A stretch of DNA of 64,000 nucleotides from Rhodospirillales bacterium (GTDB lineage: Bacteria > Pseudomonadota > Alphaproteobacteria > Rhodospirillales > WMHbin7): contig JACRJC010000040.1 in the NCBI GenBank assembly GCA_016215555.1, positions 23,939 through 87,938 of the forward strand. Direction: 5' to 3'. Below the pieces are notes generated by a model, which had not been told where the DNA came from, did not search any database, and worked only from the letters and a program-made list of their open reading frames with translations. A program made the position numbers and the translations under genes. Position 1 is the first letter of the stretch, and each line of letters begins with the position of its first letter. This document shows positions 34,391 through 43,103 of this stretch, one piece after another.

Positions 34391-35236
34391 CTATTCCAAG
34401 CGCAACTGCGAGGGCAGGGTTCCGAACCGGGCCAGGAATCTTTCGGAAAAGCGCGATGGCGATTCATAACCGCAGGCGAGAGCGATGTCGGCGATGCTGG
34501 CTTCCGACGTCTGCAGCAACATCAGGCCGGTTGAAAGGCGGAGGTCGGACAGGATGGCGCGAAAGCTGGTCTTTTCCTGGGATAGTCTTCGCCGCAGCGA
34601 GGATTCGGAAATTCCCAAGGCGTCAGCGGCGTCGGCAGCCGACCAGGGGGCGGCGGGGCGCGATGACAGCAACAGGCGCACGCGCTCGGCGTCGGTTTCC
34701 AGGCCGGGGGCGGGCCAGCGGCAGCCGTGATCGGCCAGCAGGATCAAAACCTCGATCAGGCGGCAACGCAGCGCGTCGTCGCACAATGGCCCCTCTTGAA
34801 AGCCCTGATGAGCGTGCAGCAGGCTGTTCTTCAGGGCCTGATTGGGCGCCAATCCCTGCCAGGCCGGGCCAGATGCGTCTCTGGCGATGCGGGCGGGATA
34901 TTGCTGGGCGAAGACTTGCAGCGTTTCCTTGGCGAAGCTGACCACCAGGGCACGGTAACAGCCGCTGGTCGGCGATGGCAGATTGCCCAAATCCACTTCG
35001 CAACCGGCCCGCATGGTCAGATAGCTGCCCGCTGCAAGTGGAATGATGCGGTCCGAACGTCCAACTTCCTTGGTTCCCTCCAGAACGAGAATCACCGCGG
35101 GTTCGAAGGCGGGAACTGTGCGCAGTTCCTGGGTTCTACGCGCAACGATGACGCCTGCCGCACCTAAGCCTGGCCTGAAGGCCAGATCGCCTTTCAGGTT
35201 CGGGCAGGTCTCAAGACTGAATTTCCGTTCCAACAT
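34391..35236 (-). CDS. AraC-family transcriptional regulator
   Basis: The 281-residue protein has an N-terminal AraC-type cupin sensor (VPAFEPAVILVLEGTKEVG, then AGSYLTMRAG). The C-terminal AraC/XylS DNA-binding domain has two helix-turn-helix units (AADALGISESSLRRRLSQE, then SIADIALACGYESPSRFSERF). It is probably co-transcribed with the permease gene 19 bases downstream, which suggests that it responds to a transported compound. The effector is unknown. Confidence 0.9.
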   Translation of the reverse strand: MLERKFSLETCPNLKGDLAFRPGLGAAGVIVARRTQELRTVPAFEPAVILVLEGTKEVGRSDRIIPLAAGSYLTMRAGCEVDLGNLPSPTSGCYRALVVSFAKETLQVFAQQYPARIARDASGPAWQGLAPNQALKNSLLHAHQGFQEGPLCDDALRCRLIEVLILLADHGCRWPAPGLETDAERVRLLLSSRPAAPWSAADAADALGISESSLRRRLSQEKTSFRAILSDLRLSTGLMLLQTSEASIADIALACGYESPSRFSERFLARFGTLPSQLRLE

Positions 35237-35262
35237 GAACTTTTAATAGCATGTACGGCCGG

Positions 35263-35802
35263 TCAACGGCCATAGCTGGCGGTCAATGTCGCTTTGGACA
35301 AGGTGTTGGCGTTGATGAAGTATCCGGCCATGGCGCCCGAGGCCAGGGCGTCCAGCTCCAGCCGGTCCGTCTTCAGCGCGTGAACCGTGAAGACATAGCG
35401 GTGCGGTTTGTCGCCTTGTGGGGGGCAGGCGCCGCCGAATCCCGGAGTTCCGAAGTCGGTTCTTGTCTGCAAAGCCTCTGCCGGAAGCTGCCCGTTGCCA
35501 GCGCCTGCAGCCAGGCTGTGCATGCTTGCCGGCAGATTGACAACGATCCAATGCCACCAGCCGCTGCCGGTAGGCGCGTCGGGGTCGTAAGCCGTGATGG
35601 CGAAGCTTTTGGTGTCTTTGGGTTCTCCCTGCCAATGCAAGGCGGGTGACTGATTGCCGCCCTGGCAGCCAAAGCCGTTCAGCACCTGCTTTAGCCCCAT
35701 TGTCTTGCCTTCGGCCATGTCCGGACTGGTCAACTGAAAGTCGCCGGCAAGGGCGGGCGAAGACAACAAGGCGGCGGCGCACAGGGCGAACGTGAATTTC
35801 AT
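35263..35802 (-). CDS. YbhB/YbcL family PEBP-like protein, exported
   Basis: The 179-residue protein has a signal peptide (MKFTFALCAAALLSSPALAG). The phosphatidylethanolamine-binding-protein fold of the YbhB type follows: GCQGGNQSPALHWQGEP, ITAYDPDAPTGSGWWHWIV and YVFTVHALKTD. The function of bacterial members is unresolved; they bind small anionic ligands. Four cysteines are present. ATG 35802 fits the signal peptide; the longer frame to 35832 is unlikely. Upstream of it, 35803-35988 holds no gene, and TTTGT-ACAAA half-sites there are too weak to call. Confidence 0.88.
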   Translation of the reverse strand: MKFTFALCAAALLSSPALAGDFQLTSPDMAEGKTMGLKQVLNGFGCQGGNQSPALHWQGEPKDTKSFAITAYDPDAPTGSGWWHWIVVNLPASMHSLAAGAGNGQLPAEALQTRTDFGTPGFGGACPPQGDKPHRYVFTVHALKTDRLELDALASGAMAGYFINANTLSKATLTASYGR

Positions 35803-35988
35803 CTTGAAACATCTCCAAGGGAAGGAAAGCACAAAGACAGGTTAGGGGCTCGGGGCGGGTCTTTCGCGCCCGAAACGCTCGCCCGGTCGCCCATAACGCC
35901 CGGATACACTTTGTTACCGAGGACACAAACCCAAGAAACAATCGCTTGATAAGATCGGGCCTCACGCAACGACAGACCGAGACCAGCC

Positions 35989-36522
35989 ATGATCGCCACC
36001 CCCTATGCACCCGCCAAGAAATCCTTCCTCGCCACCTATGCCACGGCACTGACAACCGCCATCTTCCTGGTGGTCGGGGTTACCGGGGTGCTGGTCTTTT
36101 TTCATATCGGCGACAAGTATCTGAAGGGCGCCCATGAATGGCTGGGAATGGCCTTCGTGTTGGCGGCAGGCTTGCATGTGGCGCGCCACTGGAAAGGGTT
36201 CTTGACTCTGATGGCGCAGAAGCGGACCTGGGCGCTGTCGGCGGCTTCGGCCCTGGCTTTGGGCGGCTTCATGCTTTCGGCCTCGCTGGCCCCCACTGGC
36301 GGCGGCAATCCGATGAAGGCCATGGTCGATGTCACCGCCAAGGCCCCGTTGGCCAGCCTGGCCCCGGTTCTGGGGGTCGAGCCGGACCAGTTGGTTCAGC
36401 GCCTGGAGGCGGGCGGGGTCGAGGTCGCCAGTCTTAAACAACCTCTGGAGGAGATCGCCAAAAGCCAAGGCAAGCCCTTGCCGATGCTATTCGGGCTGAT
36501 CCTGAAGCCAACGGCCAAGTAG
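35989..36522 (+). CDS. DUF4405 membrane protein (flavinylation-associated cytochrome type)
   Basis: The 177-residue protein has three membrane helices (about 18-40, 52-68, 82-100). Histidines at HEWLG and LHVARHWKGF in the second helix region match the DUF4405 family, thought to be a small b-type cytochrome linked to flavin-based extracellular or periplasmic electron transfer. A periplasmic C-terminal part (MKAMVDVTAKAPLASLAP...) includes a conserved-looking DUF4405-associated tail. No FMN-binding-domain gene is in the immediate neighbourhood. It precedes the helicase gene by 50 bases on the same strand. Confidence 0.75.
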   Translation: MIATPYAPAKKSFLATYATALTTAIFLVVGVTGVLVFFHIGDKYLKGAHEWLGMAFVLAAGLHVARHWKGFLTLMAQKRTWALSAASALALGGFMLSASLAPTGGGNPMKAMVDVTAKAPLASLAPVLGVEPDQLVQRLEAGGVEVASLKQPLEEIAKSQGKPLPMLFGLILKPTAK

Positions 36523-36572
36523 GGCAAATAAGCGATTTTCTCCAGGATCGGGCATGGCTTATATTGCCGGCC

Positions 36573-38804
36573 ATGTCCGATCCCTTCGCCCTTGACGACG
36601 ATCCTTCGCCCAGTCCGGCCCCGCTTGCGCCCGTTGTCCGCTTTCCCTATCTCGACGGCTTGAATCCCGAGCAGCGCCAGGCCGCCATGGCGACCGAAGG
36701 CCCGGTGCTGGTGCTGGCGGGGGCGGGGACCGGCAAGACCCGCGTTCTGACCGCCCGCCTGGCCTATATTCTGGAAAGCGGACTGGCCCAGCCCTGGCAG
36801 GTGCTGGCCGTCACCTTCACCAACAAGGCGGCGCAGGAGATGCAGGAGCGGGTGGCCGGGCTGGTCGGGCCGGGGGCGCGTTCCTGCTGGCTGGGCACCT
36901 TCCATTCCATCGGCGTCAAGATCCTGAGATCGCATGGCGAGGCGGTGGGGCTGAAATCGAATTTCACCGTGCTGGACGAGGACGACCAGTTGCGCCTGGT
37001 CAAGCAGTTGCTGAATGAAGGCAATATCGATCCCAAACGGCTTCCGCCCGCCGCCATCTTACGCGAAATCCAGGCCTGGAAGGATAAGGGGTTGGGGCCC
37101 GATCAGGTGCCGGAAAGCGACGATCCCGACAAGCGCCTGATACCCTTGTACCGCCAGTATCAGGAGCGGCTGCAAACCCTGAATGCCGCCGATTTCGGCG
37201 ATCTGCTGCTGTTGTGCCTGCATCTGTTCCAGAAGAATCCCGAGGCCCTGGCCCAGTATCAGGAACGCTTCCGCTATATCCTGGTCGATGAATACCAGGA
37301 CACCAATGTGGCGCAATATCTGTGGCTGCGGCTTTTGGCGCAGCGGAGCGGCAATCTGTGCTGTGTCGGCGACGACGACCAGTCGATCTATTCCTGGCGC
37401 GGCGCCGAGGTCGATAACATCTTGCGTTTCGAGCACGATTTCCCCGGCGCCCAGGTCATCCGCCTGGAACGCAACTACCGTTCCGGCGAGCATATCCTGG
37501 GGGCGGCCAGCGGCTTGATCGCCCACAATGCCGGACGGCTGGGCAAGACCCTGCGTCCCGGGCGCGAGGGCGCTTCCAAAGGTGCGGCCAAGGTCGAGGT
37601 GATGGGCCTGTGGAACGGCGAAGAGGAAGCCCGCCAGATCGCCGACCGCATGGTGGCGTTGAAGAAACAAGGCATCGCCTATGCCGAGATGGCGGCGCTG
37701 GTGCGGGCCGGTTTCCAGACTCGCGAATTCGAAGAGCGTTTCATTACCATCGGCCTGCCCTACCGCGTGGTCGGCGGACCGCGCTTCTACGAACGTCAGG
37801 AAATCCGCGACGCCCTGGCCTATCTGCGCGTGGTGGCGCAGCCCGACGACTCCCTGGCCTTCGAGCGCATCGTCAATACGCCCAAGCGCGGTTTGGGCGA
37901 CAGCACGCTGCAAATCATCCACAAGCTGGCCCGGGCCATGAACGTCTCGCTGCTGGCGGCTGCGGTCAGTCTGGTCGAGACCGACGAAATCAAACCCAAG
38001 GCGAAAGCAAGTCTGAAAGCGGTGCTGGATAATTTCCAGCGCTGGGGCAGTTTGCTGGGCGGCTTGCAGCCCGCCGACCTGGCCCAGCAGGTGCTGGAGG
38101 AATCCGGCTATATCGCCATGTGGAAGGCTGACACCGCGCCCGACGCCCCGGGCCGGGTGGAAAATCTGAAGGAATTATATTCGGCCATCGAACCTTTCGA
38201 GAGCCTGACCGCCTTCCTGGAACATGTCAGCCTGGTCATGGAAAACAATGCCGGTCAGGATGCCGACAAGGTGACGCTGATGACGCTGCACGGCGCCAAG
38301 GGATTGGAATTCGACGCCGTCTTCCTGCCGGGCTGGGAGGAGGGCTTGTTTCCCCATCCCCGCGCGCTGGATGACCAGGGCGAGCGAGGGCTGGAAGAGG
38401 AACGCCGATTGGCCTATGTCGGCATTACCAGGGCCAGGAAGCTGGCGGTGATTTCCTATGCCGGCGAGCGGCGCGTCTATAATCAGTGGGTGCATCCGGC
38501 CCCTTCCCGCTTCATCTCCGAATTGCCCGAGGCGCATATCGAAAATCGCGGCATGAAGGGGCTTGATGTCGCGCGCGATTTCGCCGAAACCGGCGCCGGC
38601 TGGGGCCAGCGCTTCGGCAAGCGCGCCAGCCAAACGCAGCCCTTCACGCCCAAATCGGACGCCGGATTCCTGGAAGGCGACCGCGTCTTTCACGAAAAAT
38701 TCGGCTATGGCCGGGTGCTGGATGTCGATGGCACCAGGCTGGACATCCTGTTCGACAAGGCGGGCGCCAAGAAAGTGGTCGATAGTTTCGTGAGGAAGGC
38801 ATGA
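36573..38804 (+). CDS. uvrD: UvrD/PcrA-type DNA helicase
   Basis: The 743-residue superfamily-1A helicase has Walker A LAGAGTGKTRVL, motif Ia VTFTNKAAQEMQERV, motif II VDEYQDTN, motif III CVGDDDQSIYSWRGA, and motifs V and VI (LMTLHGAKGLEFDAVF, then RRLAYVGITRARK). The C-terminal PcrA/UvrD tail ends in a Tudor-like segment (GDRVFHEKFGYGRVLDVDG) that binds RNA polymerase in relatives. It unwinds DNA in repair and replication. I chose ATG 36573; a TTG nine bases earlier is not needed. Its stop overlaps the prmA start. Confidence 0.95.
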   Translation: MSDPFALDDDPSPSPAPLAPVVRFPYLDGLNPEQRQAAMATEGPVLVLAGAGTGKTRVLTARLAYILESGLAQPWQVLAVTFTNKAAQEMQERVAGLVGPGARSCWLGTFHSIGVKILRSHGEAVGLKSNFTVLDEDDQLRLVKQLLNEGNIDPKRLPPAAILREIQAWKDKGLGPDQVPESDDPDKRLIPLYRQYQERLQTLNAADFGDLLLLCLHLFQKNPEALAQYQERFRYILVDEYQDTNVAQYLWLRLLAQRSGNLCCVGDDDQSIYSWRGAEVDNILRFEHDFPGAQVIRLERNYRSGEHILGAASGLIAHNAGRLGKTLRPGREGASKGAAKVEVMGLWNGEEEARQIADRMVALKKQGIAYAEMAALVRAGFQTREFEERFITIGLPYRVVGGPRFYERQEIRDALAYLRVVAQPDDSLAFERIVNTPKRGLGDSTLQIIHKLARAMNVSLLAAAVSLVETDEIKPKAKASLKAVLDNFQRWGSLLGGLQPADLAQQVLEESGYIAMWKADTAPDAPGRVENLKELYSAIEPFESLTAFLEHVSLVMENNAGQDADKVTLMTLHGAKGLEFDAVFLPGWEEGLFPHPRALDDQGERGLEEERRLAYVGITRARKLAVISYAGERRVYNQWVHPAPSRFISELPEAHIENRGMKGLDVARDFAETGAGWGQRFGKRASQTQPFTPKSDAGFLEGDRVFHEKFGYGRVLDVDGTRLDILFDKAGAKKVVDSFVRKA

Positions 38805-39709
38805 CGGCGATAGTGACGGATTGGTGGCGCGTGGCCCTGGTGGTCCCGGAAGGCAAGGCGGCCGGTTTCGAGGAAGCGCTGGATGCGCATGCCGAAATCG
38901 TGTCGCGCTTCGGAGCTGATGGACAAGACGAGGGCGATGGCGGACTGTGGGTCGTCGAAGGCTTGTCGCGCCATCCCATCCTGCGCCCCGAAGTGCTGGC
39001 CGCTGTTTCGGCGATGGCGGCAGCTTATGGCATCGAGACGCCGGACCTGGAATTCGGACGCCTTCAGCAGCAAGACTGGCTTTCCTTGAATCTGGCTTCT
39101 TTTCCGCCCATCCGGGCCGGGCGCTTTTATATTCACGGTTCGCACATCACCGCAGCGCCGCCGCACAGCGCGATTGCCCTCAGGGTCGATGCCGGCACCG
39201 CCTTCGGTTCCGGCGAACATGCCAGCACCAAGGGCTGCCTGCTGGCGCTGGATGGCCTGGCTAGGCAGGGACGTCTGGGCAATGTGCTGGATGTCGGCTG
39301 CGGCTCGGGCATTCTGGGCCTGGCGGCGGCCAAGCTGTGGCGCGGCCAGGTGCTGGCCTCCGACATCGACCCCGAAAGCGTTCGCGTCGCCCGGGTCAAT
39401 GCCAGCGACAATCGGGTCGGCCAATTCGTCACCGCCGTCGAAGCCACGGGCTATCGCCATGCCCTGATCGCCAGGCGCGCCCCCTATGACCTGATTTTCG
39501 CCAACATTCTGGCCCGCCCCTTGGTTCGCATGGCTGCCGATCTGAACGCACACCTGAAGCCGGGCGGGGTGGCCATTCTGGCCGGCCTTCTGGAGCGCCA
39601 GGAACGGATGGTGCTGTCGGCCCACCGGATGCAGGGACTCAGTCTCGAACGCCGCTTGCTGATCGACGGCTGGGCCTGTCTGCTGCTTAGAAAAAGAATC
39701 GGCGGTTGA
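38801..39709 (+). CDS. prmA: Ribosomal protein L11 methyltransferase
   Basis: The 302-residue protein resembles PrmA. The N-terminal L11-recognition part is followed by DAGTAFGSGEHASTKGCLLA, the SAM motif VLDVGCGSGILGLAAAKL, and the catalytic-site FANILARPLVRMA. It trimethylates L11 in the cytoplasm. It overlaps the helicase stop (ATGA at 38801) and runs into the 3' end of the convergent ELM1-like gene for 23 bases. Confidence 0.93.
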   Translation: MTAIVTDWWRVALVVPEGKAAGFEEALDAHAEIVSRFGADGQDEGDGGLWVVEGLSRHPILRPEVLAAVSAMAAAYGIETPDLEFGRLQQQDWLSLNLASFPPIRAGRFYIHGSHITAAPPHSAIALRVDAGTAFGSGEHASTKGCLLALDGLARQGRLGNVLDVGCGSGILGLAAAKLWRGQVLASDIDPESVRVARVNASDNRVGQFVTAVEATGYRHALIARRAPYDLIFANILARPLVRMAADLNAHLKPGGVAILAGLLERQERMVLSAHRMQGLSLERRLLIDGWACLLLRKRIGG

Positions 39710-40637
39710 TTTCGGCGGCAATGTCGCTGGCGGCGTTGAGGGGCTTTTGCGGCCTGGAATGCGGCTGCTCGCCCAGGGGACAGGCATAGGCCTTCTCATA
39801 CAAATCCTTGTGCAGGCGCGCATGCTTGGCGCCGACGAAACCGGGCGGCGCGAAGATATGAACCGGCGCGCCGCTAAAGCAGGCCTCGCAGGCCATGGAC
39901 ACCGAATCGCCGGTGACCACGATGGCGTCGGCCAAAGCCAGATAGCCCAGATAGGGATTGTCGGTCCCGTGTCCGTCGAACAGGGCGTTGGGCGGCGACA
40001 GCCTGGCCGTCAAGGCGGCCCAGGCATGGTGCGGCGTGCGCCGGCTGCCCGAGACCAGCAGGCTGCCGCCCGAGCGCTGTCGCAGCGCTTCCACCTCGTC
40101 GCCCAGCCTTGCCGCCGTGGCGTCGTCGAAGGAACGTTTGTGCGTGGCTCCGCCCACCAGCAGGGCCAGATAAGGCCGGGGCAGATGGGCCAGAAGCGGT
40201 TGCCAATCCCTTGCCGCCGCTTCCAGCTTTTCCTGGGTCAGGCGATGCGGAGCGCCGGTGATGCGGATTTGGTTGGGGGCGTCGGCATGGGCGTCATGCA
40301 GCGGCAGGGCGATCAGGTCGAACTGTAGCGCCCCCGGACCGGGATGCATGATCTGCACGATTTTCGTTTGGCCGGCGCTGCGCCGCTTGATCCAGCGGGC
40401 CAGGGGAGCCGTGCGCCGCCCCGCGGCGATGACCAGACGCGGCCAGGGCGGCTGCAGTTGACGGCGGGTTTCGGTGGCGACGCCGATCCGGCTGGCGCCC
40501 CGCATCAGGTTGGGCAGGCCGGCGAAATGCGTATAGAGGACCGGCTTGACCTCGAAGGCCTGGCCCAGCGCCTCGGCCACGCCCAAAGCCTGGTTGGCAT
40601 GTCCGGCGGCGGTGTCGGCGAGGACCCAGACGGTCAT
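39687..40637 (-). CDS. ELM1-like protein (mitochondrial-fission ELM1 family, DUF1022)
   Basis: The 316-residue protein starts MTVWVLADTAAGHANQALGV, the signature of the ELM1/DUF1022 family. A GT-B-like, glycosyltransferase-type two-domain pattern follows: LVIAAGRRTAPLARWIKRR, LALLVGGATHKRSFD, and SGSRRTPHHAW with DAIVVTGDSVSMACEA. In plants ELM1 acts in organelle fission; bacterial homologues are unstudied and may be sugar transferases. The start overlaps the stop of the TPP-enzyme gene (ATGA), so the pair is probably translated together, and the two may share a pathway. Confidence 0.82.
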   Translation of the reverse strand: MTVWVLADTAAGHANQALGVAEALGQAFEVKPVLYTHFAGLPNLMRGASRIGVATETRRQLQPPWPRLVIAAGRRTAPLARWIKRRSAGQTKIVQIMHPGPGALQFDLIALPLHDAHADAPNQIRITGAPHRLTQEKLEAAARDWQPLLAHLPRPYLALLVGGATHKRSFDDATAARLGDEVEALRQRSGGSLLVSGSRRTPHHAWAALTARLSPPNALFDGHGTDNPYLGYLALADAIVVTGDSVSMACEACFSGAPVHIFAPPGFVGAKHARLHKDLYEKAYACPLGEQPHSRPQKPLNAASDIAAEINRRFFF

Positions 40638-42280
40638 GCGCGCTTTCCCATCTTGGACAGGCGTTGATTGGGGGTGATGATGTCGGGATCGGTCTTGATG
40701 TGCAGCAGGGCGGCCCGGCCCGCTTTCATCGCTCGCTTGAAGGCGGGCTCGAATTCTTCCGTTGTCGTGACCGTGGCGGCGAAGGCGCCGAAGCTTTCGG
40801 CCCAGGCCGCGAAGTCGGGATTTTGAAGGTCGGTCGCCACCACCCGCCCGGGATGGCGCTTTTCCTGATGCATGCGGATGGTGCCGAACATGGCATTGTC
40901 GAAGACCAGGATGATGGGCTTGGCCTGGTATTGCATGGCCGTCGCCAGTTCCTGGCCGGTCATCAGCGACCCGCCGTCGCCGACGAAAGAGACGACGCAT
41001 TTGTCGGGTTCGGCCATCGAGGCGGAGATGCTTGCCGGAATGCTGTAGCCCATGGCTCCGCAAGTGGGACCGAGCAGACGGCGGCTTCCAAAGGTCAGGA
41101 AACGTTGCGGCCAGCCGGCGAAATTGCCGGCATCGACGGTCAGAATGGCGTCCTTGGGCAACAATCTTTCCAGAACCTCCATGGCGATTCCGGCATCGAA
41201 GGCGCCGCCGGTGGGACGCGGCCTGGCCCAGGTTTCCCGGTCGGCACGCAGTTGTTTCGTCCAATCCGTCCAGGCCGGCTTTTTTGGGGCCGGCAAACCG
41301 GCGAAGGCTTGGGCGAAGGAATCCGGCGTGGCGTTGACGGCCAGATCGGCGTGGAAGACCTTGCCCAGTTCAGCGGCTCCGGCATGGACATGGATGACGG
41401 TTTGCCCTTGCTTGGGCAGTTGATAGGCCTGGCTGGCGATTTCGCCCAGGCGCGTGCCGAGCAGGAACAGCAAATCGGCTTCCATCGCCGCCTTGAACAG
41501 TTTGGGATCGGGACCGATGCCGAGATCGCCGGCAAAGCAGGGATGGTTTCCCGAGATCAGATCCTGGCGGCGGAAGGGAACGGCCACCGGCAGTTTCCAG
41601 GCCTTGGCCAATTGGGCCAGCGCGGCCTTGCCGTCATCCGTCCAGGAACTGCCGCCGGCGATCACAAGCGGGCGTTTGGTCGCCTTCAGAACAGCCGCCG
41701 TCTTGGCAAGTGTTTCCGGCAAAGTTTGGGGCTTGAAGGGGGGCAGGGCCTTGGCCCGGGGCAGGACGGCTTCCTCGCGCAGCAAATCTTCGGGCAGGGC
41801 CAGCACCACCGGGCCGGGGCGGTCGGATTCCGCCAACTGAAAGGCGTGGGCCAGCATCGAGGGCAGATGGGCGATATCCTCGACCCTGGCCGCCCATTTG
41901 CACAAGGGCGCGAACATGGCGGCGAAATCGACTTCCTGGAAGGCCTCGCGGCCATAGAAATCGCGCCCCACATCGCCCAGCAGCAGAACCAGGGGGGTCG
42001 AATCTTGCATCGCCGTATGGACGCCGATGACGGCGTTGGCGGCCCCCGGCCCCCGGGTAGCCAGGACGACGCCGGTCTTGCCGCTCAGCTTGGCATCGGC
42101 CTCGGCCATGAAGGCGGCCCCGCCTTCCTGGCGGCAGGAAACGGTCTTGATTTTCGAGCGGTACAGACGATCTAGGATGGGCAGATAGCTCTCGCCGGGG
42201 ACGCAGAAGACATGCTCGACCCCCTGGGCAAGCAGTTGATCGACCACGATATGTCCGCCGGTGCGGGCCTTTTTTGTCAT
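40634..42280 (-). CDS. Thiamine-pyrophosphate enzyme of acetolactate-synthase type
   Basis: The 548-residue protein has three POX/ALS domains. The PYR domain has the catalytic Glu (VSCRQEGGAAFMAEA, E52). The central Rossmann domain is at about 190-320. The PP domain carries the TPP/Mg2+ motif (FVGDGGSLMTGQELATAMQY, then FDNAMFGTIR). Family members decarboxylate 2-oxo acids or condense them with acceptors. The canonical ilvB is normally followed by ilvN, which is absent here, so I do not call this a biosynthetic acetolactate synthase. It is translationally coupled to the ELM1-like gene. Confidence 0.88.
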   Translation of the reverse strand: MTKKARTGGHIVVDQLLAQGVEHVFCVPGESYLPILDRLYRSKIKTVSCRQEGGAAFMAEADAKLSGKTGVVLATRGPGAANAVIGVHTAMQDSTPLVLLLGDVGRDFYGREAFQEVDFAAMFAPLCKWAARVEDIAHLPSMLAHAFQLAESDRPGPVVLALPEDLLREEAVLPRAKALPPFKPQTLPETLAKTAAVLKATKRPLVIAGGSSWTDDGKAALAQLAKAWKLPVAVPFRRQDLISGNHPCFAGDLGIGPDPKLFKAAMEADLLFLLGTRLGEIASQAYQLPKQGQTVIHVHAGAAELGKVFHADLAVNATPDSFAQAFAGLPAPKKPAWTDWTKQLRADRETWARPRPTGGAFDAGIAMEVLERLLPKDAILTVDAGNFAGWPQRFLTFGSRRLLGPTCGAMGYSIPASISASMAEPDKCVVSFVGDGGSLMTGQELATAMQYQAKPIILVFDNAMFGTIRMHQEKRHPGRVVATDLQNPDFAAWAESFGAFAATVTTTEEFEPAFKRAMKAGRAALLHIKTDPDIITPNQRLSKMGKRA

Positions 42281-42358
42281 GTCCCAGGCTTAGAACGTTG
42301 CGTAACAGGCGTCAAGCCGCCAAGATGTCGCCCCCTTTGGAAGAAATGGATAGGTCCT

Positions 42359-43102
42359 ATGCGTAAACTGATGGCCAGCCTGCTTTTCGCCGCCCTTGCC
42401 GTCTCGCCCGCCCTGGCGGCGGACGACAAGCTTTCCCCCAAGCAGATCATCGAGATCAAGAAGATCATCCGCGAAACGCTGATGGAAAATCCCGAAGTGA
42501 TCGCCGACGCCATCCAGGCGCTTGAGGAAAAGCAGCGCCTCGAGGCCGAGAAGGAAAGCAAGAAGGCGATGCAGGAGCGCAAGAAGGACGTCTTCGACGA
42601 TCCCAACACGCCGGTCGGCGGCAATCCCAAGGGCGACGTGACGCTGGTCGAGTTCTTCGACTACCGCTGCGGCTACTGCAAAAGCGTGCATGAATCGGTG
42701 ATGCGCGTCGTCAAGGAAGACGGCAAGGTCAAGCTGGTCTACAAGGAATTGCCGGTCCTGGGCGCCGAATCGGTCTATGCCGCCAAGGCGGCCCTGGCCG
42801 CCGCCAAGCAGAAGAAATATGTCGAATTCCAAGACGTGATGATGCGCCATCGCGGCGCCTTCAACGAGGAAAGCGTGATGGCGATGGCCAAGGAAGTGGG
42901 CCTGGATGCCGACCGTCTGAAGAAGGACATGAACGCCCCCGACATCACCAAGCTGCTGCAGGCCAATATGGAACTGGCGGAAACGCTGGGCATTCGCGGA
43001 ACGCCGGGCTTCGTGATGGGCGACCGCATCGTTCCCGGCGCCGTGCCCGAAGCCAGCCTGCGCCAGTGGCTGGCCGACGCCCGCACCAAGAAGATGAAGT
43101 AA
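42359..43102 (+). CDS. DsbA-family periplasmic disulfide protein
   Basis: The 247-residue protein has a signal peptide (MRKLMASLLFAALAVSPALA). A charged helical N-terminal extension (about 25-80, with KEKAQ-like coiled-coil character) precedes the DsbA fold: FFDYRCGYCKSVHES (C104, C107), and cis-Pro in GIRGTPGFVMGD. The extension resembles those of ScsC/DsbG-like isomerases that trimerise, though that is inferred. A TAGG ribosome-like site precedes ATG 42359. The longer frame to 42212 has no good start. Confidence 0.92.
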   Translation: MRKLMASLLFAALAVSPALAADDKLSPKQIIEIKKIIRETLMENPEVIADAIQALEEKQRLEAEKESKKAMQERKKDVFDDPNTPVGGNPKGDVTLVEFFDYRCGYCKSVHESVMRVVKEDGKVKLVYKELPVLGAESVYAAKAALAAAKQKKYVEFQDVMMRHRGAFNEESVMAMAKEVGLDADRLKKDMNAPDITKLLQANMELAETLGIRGTPGFVMGDRIVPGAVPEASLRQWLADARTKKMK

Positions 43103-43103
43103 T

